DNA from: Rhodococcus sp. NBC_00297
Lineage (GTDB): Bacteria > Actinomycetota > Actinomycetes > Mycobacteriales > Mycobacteriaceae
DNA: 64,000 nt
Direction: 5' to 3'
Assembly (NCBI RefSeq): GCF_036173065.1
Contig: NZ_CP108041.1
Coordinates: 3,661,001-3,725,000, forward strand
In this document: positions 58,324 through 64,000 of the stretch, piece after piece
Layout of the letters: every line of letters begins with the position of its first letter
Numbering within the stretch: position 1 is the first letter of the stretch
The notes under the pieces: generated by a model
The model's database searches: none
Seen by the model: only the letters and a program-made list of their open reading frames with translations
Told to the model about the DNA's origin: nothing
Translations under genes and position numbers: made by a program

Positions 58324-61300
58324 GTGTCGCTTCCTTCTCGTGCCGTGATCCGGCTCATCGGATCGCCGCGGGTGGAGAGCGACGCGGGCGTCGTCGACGT
58401 CCGGGCCTTCGGCGGACCTCGGTGTGCGACGGTGTTCTCGTATCTGGCGATGAATCACGGACGCGGTGTGGTGTACGGCGAGCTCGCCTCGGTGATCTGG
58501 TCGACCGATCGACCCACCACCTGGTCGTCGGCCGTTCGGAGCGTCCTGTCCAAGGTCCGCGAGCTGCTGGCGACGAGTGCAGCGCTGGCGGGCACCACCG
58601 TGTCAAGTCGATCAGGAGCGGTGACACTGACGCTCGGCCCCGCGGTGATCGTGGATCTGGACCTGGCGCGTCGGCACCTGGATCCCGATCACCACTCGGC
58701 GGATGCGCGTGCCGATCGCGCCGGTGAGTTGCTCGGCCTGCTCGACGCTCCACCTCTGGACGGCCTGCACGGAACCTGGGCCGACGAGGTTCGCACCGTG
58801 TTCGGCCGCATCCGTCTTCGTGCACTGGAGGTGGACGCCGCCGCCTCGCTCGAACTCGGTCGCCACGAGCACGCGCTGGCCCGGGCGCAGGAGCTGCTCG
58901 ACTCGGACCCTTTCTGCGAGGCCGCCTACCGTGTCGCCATGCGTGCGCACGACGCCCTGGGAAACCGCGCTCGCGCCCTCGGTGTCGCCGAGCGGTGCCG
59001 CACCGTGCTGGCCACCGAACTCGGCGTGGAGATGTCCGCGGAGACCCAGCGAGTGTTCGTCGAGTTGCTCCGAGATCCCGACGCGATCGAGGTGACGACA
59101 CCGTCGTCGTCGCAGATGGTCGTCGTCCCGGCTCGACGAGCGGAGGTGGACCGCGTCGGGGCCACTCCTCCGGGCGATTCGCCCTTGCTCGTGGGACGTA
59201 CCAGGGAACTCGACGTCATCGCGTCGGCCGTCGAGGCGGCCGCGGGTGGGGCCGGTCAGCTCGTCGTCGTCTCCGGCGACGCCGGCGTCGGCAAGTCGAC
59301 GGTGGTGACCGCGGCGCTGAACCGTGCCGACTCCGCCGGCGCCGACGTGCTCTACGGGCGGTGCAGCATGGACACGGTCGTCCCGTTCGAACCGTTCATC
59401 GACGCACTCGGGCGCGAGAACGACCGGAACGACGATGCTCCCGCCGCCTCCGCCGTCCGCGAGATGCTGACGACCGGGTGGGTCGACACGGATCGGTGGT
59501 CGGCCGAGGGACGCGACGCGGATCATCGCGCGATGCTCTCGTCGGCGATGGAACGGTGGTTGACCGGTCCCACCCGTCGTCGGGTGACGGTGTTCGCGAT
59601 CGACGATCTGCAGTGGGCGTCGCAGGCCACGCTCTCCGTGCTGCGATTCCTGGTACACGCGGCGGGGCGCCATCGCCTCTGTGTGGTCGTGACGATGCGC
59701 GGAGCGCAGCTCGACGGTCCTGCGGCGGACCTGCGGTCGGCCCTGCCGCCGTCCTCGGTGCACACGGTGTCGATCCCGGCCCTCACCGTCGAGGACGTGC
59801 AGGACTGGACGCGCCGGTGCGGCAGCACCTTGGACCCGATCTGGTTGCACGGCTGGACATCCGGATCACCGATCTTCCTCGAGGCCGTGTTCGACGTGCA
59901 TCGGCGCGAGCCGGACGGACCGTCACCGGCGTCCCTGGCGGACGCCGTGCTGTGGGTCCTGCACCGCCTGACTCCGACCGCGCGGGAGATCGTGACGCTG
60001 TGTGCCGTCGCGGGAGTCAGCGCCACGCGCGTCGTCGTGCGCACCGCGCTCGCCACCCTCGACGACCGTTCCTTCGCTCGGGCGCTCGACGAACTGGCCG
60101 CCGCCGGTCTGGTGATCGAGGAACGAGCGCAGGACGTCCTGCACCTACGCCACGCGCTGATCGTCGACGTCGTCGACGCCACGCTGTCCGGAGCCGATCG
60201 CGCAGCGGCGCATTCTGCCGTCGCGGCCGCACTCATCGGCTCGGGGGCCACGTCCACCGTCGACGAGCTCGCCAGGACCGCAGGTCACCTCGAACGCGCG
60301 CTCGACGCCGACCGGTCGGCGGCAGCGGAGTATCTACGTCGTGCGGGCGAGAGGTCCTACGCCGTCGCGGCGTACGAGGACGCCGCCGAGTTCTTTCAGA
60401 GGGCGTCTGAGCGCAGCGTTCCCGGGGGCGACACCCGCGCGCGATGCGAACTGTTCATCCGGCAGGGGCGTTCGCAGCGGCGTGCACTGGACCGCGGCTA
60501 CGGCGCGACCCTGCTGGACGCCGCCGAGATGGCGCGCCGACTGGGTGATCTCGATCTGCTGCTGGACGCGCTCACCGCGGACGTCATCGACGGCATCGCC
60601 CTGTTCCAGCTCTACGAACCCGACCCGAGGCGGACGGAGCACCTGCGGACAGGGCTCGATGCTCTCGAGAGGGCGGGTCGCGGTGCTTCCGGCGCTGCCT
60701 CCGAGCTCCTGACCCAGATGGTGGAGGAACTGGCATGGACCTCGACCGGATGGTCGGGTCGTGCTGCAGACCTCGCGCGCGCGGCCGACATGGCGCGCGG
60801 TGCAGGAGACGACGACGCCCTCGCCCACGCTCTGCGCGCCGTTCTCACCGGCCTGCGGCTGCCTCGCTTCCGGCAGCAGCGGGCCGAGGCGCTCGCCGAG
60901 CTGGTGCGACTGGTGGACCTCGGACCGGGGCACCTCGATCCGTCGCTCGCCGTCACCATGGCGCGGGCGCACATCGAGTCCGGCGAGCCGCGCGAGGCCG
61001 CCGCGGCTCTCGACGCCGTGTCGGCCACGCGGCTCGCGCTGGACGAGGAGGCACTCTGGACGGTGCAGTGCATGCGGGTCGGACTTCTCGTCGCGACGGG
61101 TGAGTTGCGCCGTGCCGCAGAGGTTCTCGAGGGCGACGTTCGCCGCCCGCCGCCGGCGCCGATGGGGCGGCACACGTGGGGCCGGGAGATGAATGCCGTC
61201 TTCCTGCTCGGGATGTTCCGAGACGGGCTCGGCGAGTTCGCGGCGATGAAGCGGGACATGGAGCCACTCTTCGAGGCTCTCCCCGCCTATCGAGCAGCCT

Positions 61301-61821
61301 TCGCGTTGTCCGCCGTGGACAGCGGCGACACGGACGGCGCCCGATCCCTCGTGCAGTGGTTCGAGAACGGCAGACTGGCGGCGCTCTCCGTCGACACCTT
61401 GTGGCTCATCACCGTCGTCCTGGCGGCGCGCGCGGCCGCGGCGACGGCATCCACCGCGGTGTGCGAGGACGCGCTCGCACTGCTGGCTCCCTACGCCGAT
61501 CACACCGTCCTGCTGACTCCCGGTGTCCTCGGAGTCGTTCACCACCATCTCGCCGACCTCTGCGCGGCACTCGGACGGTGGGACGACGCGCACGCTCACG
61601 TCCGGCATGCCCGCGCCGCGCACGCCGCTCGCGGCTATCGGATGTGGGAGGCCGAGAGTGTGCTCCTCGCCGCGCGCATCGCGGTGTCCCGCGGCGAGCC
61701 TGTCGACGCGGTCGACGTTCGTGCGGCCCGGTCGACGGCGCGAGAGTGCGAGGCGGCGGCGTTGCTCGACCGTTTCGAGGAGATTCCGCTCGGCCCGGGC
61801 ACTCCCGACCGACAGCCCTGA
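58324..61821 (+). CDS. Large BTAD/AAA-ATPase transcriptional regulator (SARP-like, LuxR-less)
   Basis: 1165 residues, GTG 58324. Layout: residues about 8-90 winged helix of the OmpR type (VIRLIGSPRVE, ATVFSYLAMNHGRGVVYGELASVIWS, SAVRSVLSKVRELL), about 100-250 BTAD helical repeat (ELGRHEHALARAQELLDSDPFCEAAYRVAMRAHDALGNRARALGVAERCRTVLATELG), about 280-520 AAA_16/NACHT-like ATPase (Walker A SGDAGVGKSTVV, Walker B VFAIDDLQWASQATL), then about 560-1165 TPR-like helices. No C-terminal LuxR HTH is seen. Such proteins activate secondary-metabolism or stress genes. The targets may be the neighbouring genes; unproven. Confidence 0.8.
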   Translation: MSLPSRAVIRLIGSPRVESDAGVVDVRAFGGPRCATVFSYLAMNHGRGVVYGELASVIWSTDRPTTWSSAVRSVLSKVRELLATSAALAGTTVSSRSGAVTLTLGPAVIVDLDLARRHLDPDHHSADARADRAGELLGLLDAPPLDGLHGTWADEVRTVFGRIRLRALEVDAAASLELGRHEHALARAQELLDSDPFCEAAYRVAMRAHDALGNRARALGVAERCRTVLATELGVEMSAETQRVFVELLRDPDAIEVTTPSSSQMVVVPARRAEVDRVGATPPGDSPLLVGRTRELDVIASAVEAAAGGAGQLVVVSGDAGVGKSTVVTAALNRADSAGADVLYGRCSMDTVVPFEPFIDALGRENDRNDDAPAASAVREMLTTGWVDTDRWSAEGRDADHRAMLSSAMERWLTGPTRRRVTVFAIDDLQWASQATLSVLRFLVHAAGRHRLCVVVTMRGAQLDGPAADLRSALPPSSVHTVSIPALTVEDVQDWTRRCGSTLDPIWLHGWTSGSPIFLEAVFDVHRREPDGPSPASLADAVLWVLHRLTPTAREIVTLCAVAGVSATRVVVRTALATLDDRSFARALDELAAAGLVIEERAQDVLHLRHALIVDVVDATLSGADRAAAHSAVAAALIGSGATSTVDELARTAGHLERALDADRSAAAEYLRRAGERSYAVAAYEDAAEFFQRASERSVPGGDTRARCELFIRQGRSQRRALDRGYGATLLDAAEMARRLGDLDLLLDALTADVIDGIALFQLYEPDPRRTEHLRTGLDALERAGRGASGAASELLTQMVEELAWTSTGWSGRAADLARAADMARGAGDDDALAHALRAVLTGLRLPRFRQQRAEALAELVRLVDLGPGHLDPSLAVTMARAHIESGEPREAAAALDAVSATRLALDEEALWTVQCMRVGLLVATGELRRAAEVLEGDVRRPPPAPMGRHTWGREMNAVFLLGMFRDGLGEFAAMKRDMEPLFEALPAYRAAFALSAVDSGDTDGARSLVQWFENGRLAALSVDTLWLITVVLAARAAAATASTAVCEDALALLAPYADHTVLLTPGVLGVVHHHLADLCAALGRWDDAHAHVRHARAAHAARGYRMWEAESVLLAARIAVSRGEPVDAVDVRAARSTARECEAAALLDRFEEIPLGPGTPDRQP

Positions 61822-61899
61822 GGACCACGTCGGACTTGATAGCGTGTCGCTGATCGGGCAGTCGCGCGGCGCAGTGCCGTCGTCACCTCAGGAGCAGCA

Positions 61900-62916
61900 G
61901 TGGCGCATCGTTACCGGGTCAGAGAGATCGCGCAACAAGCGGAGTTGAGCGAGGCCACGGTCGACCGTGTGCTCAACGATCGCCCCGGTGTCCGCCCGTC
62001 GACACGGGAGATGGTGGCGCGGGCGATCGCCGATCTCGACGGCCAACGAGAACAACTGCGGTTCAGTGGACGCAAGTACATGCTCGATGTCGTCATGTCT
62101 GCGCCCGATCGTTTCTCGAAGACCTTCAAGCGTGCGGTCGAGGCCGAATTGCCGAGTCTCGAACCCGCCACGGTGCGCGCACGGTTTCATCTGCAGGAGA
62201 GCGCCACCGCCGAGGCGGTGGTCGCGCGGCTGAACAGGCTGTCGGGCAGCGGATCTCAGGGCGTCATTCTGAAGGCGCCTGCCGCACCGGACGTCGCCGC
62301 CGCGGTCGATCGCCTCGTGGCCGCCGGGATTCCCGTGGTGACCTACGTGACCGACATTCCGGGGAGCCGACGGTCCGGGTACGTGGGTATGGACAATCGT
62401 GCAGCGGGGGAGACGGCCGCGTATTTGATCACCACGATGATGGCCGATCGCCCGGGTGACGTCCTGGTCACGCTGAGCAGCAACGCGTTCCACGGCGAGG
62501 AGGAGCGGGAGATGGGCTTTCGCACCGCGCTGCGACGACTACCCGGACCTGTGCGGACGGTCGTCGAGATCGCGGAGAACGACGGGCTCGACGATCGCGT
62601 GGAATCGCTGGTTCTCGACGCCCTCGATCGGCACCCCACCATCTCCGCCGTCTACTCGTGTGGCGGCGGGAACTCGGCCATCGTGCGGGCCTTCCGGACG
62701 CTGGATCGACCCTGCCGGGTGTTCGTCGCGCACGACCTCGATGCGGACAACCGGGACCTGCTGTATCGCCGACAGATCAGCGCGGTGCTCGAGCACGACA
62801 TGCGCGCGGACGCCCAGCGTGCGTGTCGGATGGTGCTGCACGCGCGTGATGCCTCGACCGCGGTCCGCGGATCCTCGTCACCCATCCGCATCGTCACCCC
62901 GTTCAACATGCCCTGA
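61900..62916 (+). CDS. LacI-family transcriptional regulator
   Basis: 338 residues, GTG 61900 with AGGAG. HTH: YRVREIAQQAELSEATVDRVLNDRPGVRPSTREMVARAIADL (about residues 5-47), with hinge following. The periplasmic-binding-like domain has LDVVMSAPDRFSKTFKRAVEAEL, GSQGVILKAPAAP, IPVVTYVTDIPGSRRSGYVGMDNRAAGETAAYLI and AVYSCGGGNSAIVRAF, as in RbsB-type LacI members. The ligand is probably a sugar or polyol. It stands before a phytanoyl-dioxygenase-like gene and may regulate it. Confidence 0.85.
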   Translation: MAHRYRVREIAQQAELSEATVDRVLNDRPGVRPSTREMVARAIADLDGQREQLRFSGRKYMLDVVMSAPDRFSKTFKRAVEAELPSLEPATVRARFHLQESATAEAVVARLNRLSGSGSQGVILKAPAAPDVAAAVDRLVAAGIPVVTYVTDIPGSRRSGYVGMDNRAAGETAAYLITTMMADRPGDVLVTLSSNAFHGEEEREMGFRTALRRLPGPVRTVVEIAENDGLDDRVESLVLDALDRHPTISAVYSCGGGNSAIVRAFRTLDRPCRVFVAHDLDADNRDLLYRRQISAVLEHDMRADAQRACRMVLHARDASTAVRGSSSPIRIVTPFNMP

Positions 62917-63032
62917 CCGCTCGGGCGGGTCCCGTCTCGAGGGGAAACTGAGGGTTCGAAGCCTTGTCTCGAGGTGTCCGCGCCCGGCAGGCTCGACCAT
63001 GACGACAACGGCCATCGGGACCGAGGAGCAGG

Positions 63033-64000
63033 TATGACCAGCAACATCAGCAGCCACTCGCACCGCGCGGATCGCCTCCGCGCGGCCGACTGCGACATCG
63101 AGGAGTTCCGGGCACTGGTGTCCGAGAGCACCCAGCTCGCCGACCACCCCCACGCGTCCGACGTGGTGCAGAACGTGCTCGTGTACGACGGACCGGAGCT
63201 CGCGCGGCGGGCGACCGACGACCAGGTGCGCGCCGACATCCAGGACGAACTGGCGAATGCACTCCTGAACGGCCCCGGCATCGTGGTGTTCCGCGGTGCC
63301 TTCACGGCCGACCACGCGGTCGCGGAGACCACCCGCACGTACCGGGACGTCATTCGTGGCCAGCGCGAGAGCGGTGTGAGCAACGGTGACCACTTCGCGA
63401 AGCCGGGAGCGAACGATCGCATCTGGTCGGCCCTGCAGAAGTTGGCGGTCGCCGAGCCCGAGCAGTTCGCTCGGTACTACGCCAACGATCTCCTGGCGCT
63501 GGTGGCGGAGGCGTGGCTCGGGCCGATGTATCAGGTCACGTCCGCCATCAACGTCGTCAATCCCGGTGGCGCCGCCCAGAATCCGCATCGTGACTACCAC
63601 CTCGGGTTCATGTCGACCGACACGGCCGCGGCGTTCCGGGCGCACATCCACCGCCTGTCACCTGCGCTGACACTGCAGGGAGCGGTGGCGCACTGCGACA
63701 TGCCGATCGAGAGCGGCCCGACGATGTATCTGCCGCACTCACAGAAGTTCGAGGCCGGCTACATCGCCTTCAACCTCCCCGAGTTCCGGGAGTACTTCGC
63801 CGACAACCACGTTCAGCTTCCGCTTCGGGAGGGCGACGCCGTGTTCTTCAATCCGGCGCTGTTCCACGCGGCAGGGCACAACACCTCGACCGACATCTTC
63901 AGGATGGCGAACCTGCTGCAGATCTCCTCGCCGTTCGGCCGCGCGCTCGACAGCGTCGACCGGCAGACGATCGTGTCCGCCCTGTATCCGACGCTGGTGG
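63033..64000 (+). CDS. Phytanoyl-CoA dioxygenase-like protein, 3' end outside window
   Basis: From ATG 63033 (GAGGAG upstream) the frame is open to the edge, 322 residues seen. Features: DELANALLNGPGIVVFRGAFTADHAVAETTRTYRDVI, NPGGAAQNPHRDYHLGFMST (His-x-Asp metal motif, about residue 186), ESGPTMYLPHSQ, LREGDAVFFNPALFHAAGHNTS (distal His, about 287) and IFRMANLLQISSPFGR (2-oxoglutarate Arg). It is a non-heme Fe(II)/2-oxoglutarate enzyme; a fairly different relative of the one at 35136-36122. Preceded by a LacI-family gene. Confidence 0.8.

Noticed and set aside
58612..59850. 412-residue reverse frame
   Set aside because: Antisense to the BTAD-ATPase gene, no motifs; high-GC coding regions routinely leave long open antisense frames.
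1..64000. CRISPR arrays, rRNA genes, insertion-sequence transposases
   Set aside because: No regularly spaced repeats, rRNA sequence or transposase motifs (DDE/HUH) were seen on either strand.

Overview
The window is a high-GC actinobacterial chromosome segment. GTG starts are frequent, ATGA/GTGA stop-start overlaps are common, and MarR/TetR/MerR/LacI regulators are dense. Small peptides resembling mycolata porins, a Pqo-type pyruvate:quinone oxidoreductase, and a HelR helicase preceded by a rifamycin-associated element all suggest Rhodococcus or a close relative. That is an inference from gene content. No rRNA gene, intact tRNA gene, CRISPR array, transposase or integrase was found.

Layout. 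1-8.5 kb is an unstable accessory zone. It starts with a PLDc_N membrane protein (cut by the window edge) and a LysE exporter. A split HipA-type kinase/HIRAN pair follows, and its kinase gene is broken by a 7-bp tandem duplication. Three partial copies of a tRNA-Lys-like module, two with the same terminator hairpin, are interspersed with a luciferase-like oxidoreductase, decayed small genes and an FMN alpha-hydroxyacid oxidase. 8.5-14 kb holds a hydrolase, small helical proteins, two porin-like mini-genes (one with a 10-bp homopolymer between its ribosome binding site and ATG), a secreted protein and poxB with a late frameshift. 14-20 kb holds RAE-helR, a DUF3995/beta-lactamase-fold pair and an orphan CYP102-like P450. 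20-28.5 kb is a run of small accessory genes: an SMI1/KNR4 protein, unknown membrane proteins, a MerR-monooxygenase pair, a HAD phosphatase, an AraC relic and a DUF6745 pair.

28.5-33.5 kb is a zinc-import (Azt-type) locus: aztA diverges from aztB, an extra beta-propeller lipoprotein, aztC and aztD, with a Zur-like operator between the arms. 35-42.6 kb is a catabolic or biosynthetic cluster: phytanoyl-CoA-dioxygenase-like protein, two methyltransferases, a hydrolase, a Baeyer-Villiger-like monooxygenase, enoyl-CoA hydratase, TetR and SDR. One operator motif is shared by the TetR and SDR promoters. 42.8-47.2 kb carries an EAL-DICT-like protein and two regulator/oxidoreductase modules with clear tandem operators. 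47.2-51.4 kb has a secreted protein, a siderophore-type binding protein and a four-gene unit joining a Tat-exported intradiol dioxygenase to tatA, tatC and a tatB-like gene. 51.6-58.3 kb contains a MerR regulator, small membrane proteins, an arsenite/bile-acid-type permease, ArsR with a cation transporter cut by a late in-frame TGA, and a GlxA-type regulator with isochorismatase-like and RibD-like enzymes. 58.3-64 kb has a 1165-residue BTAD-ATPase regulator, a LacI regulator and a second phytanoyl-CoA-dioxygenase-like gene that runs off the end.

Gene families were assigned by reading motifs, without database searches. Start codons were chosen from Shine-Dalgarno sequences, overlaps and family N-termini.
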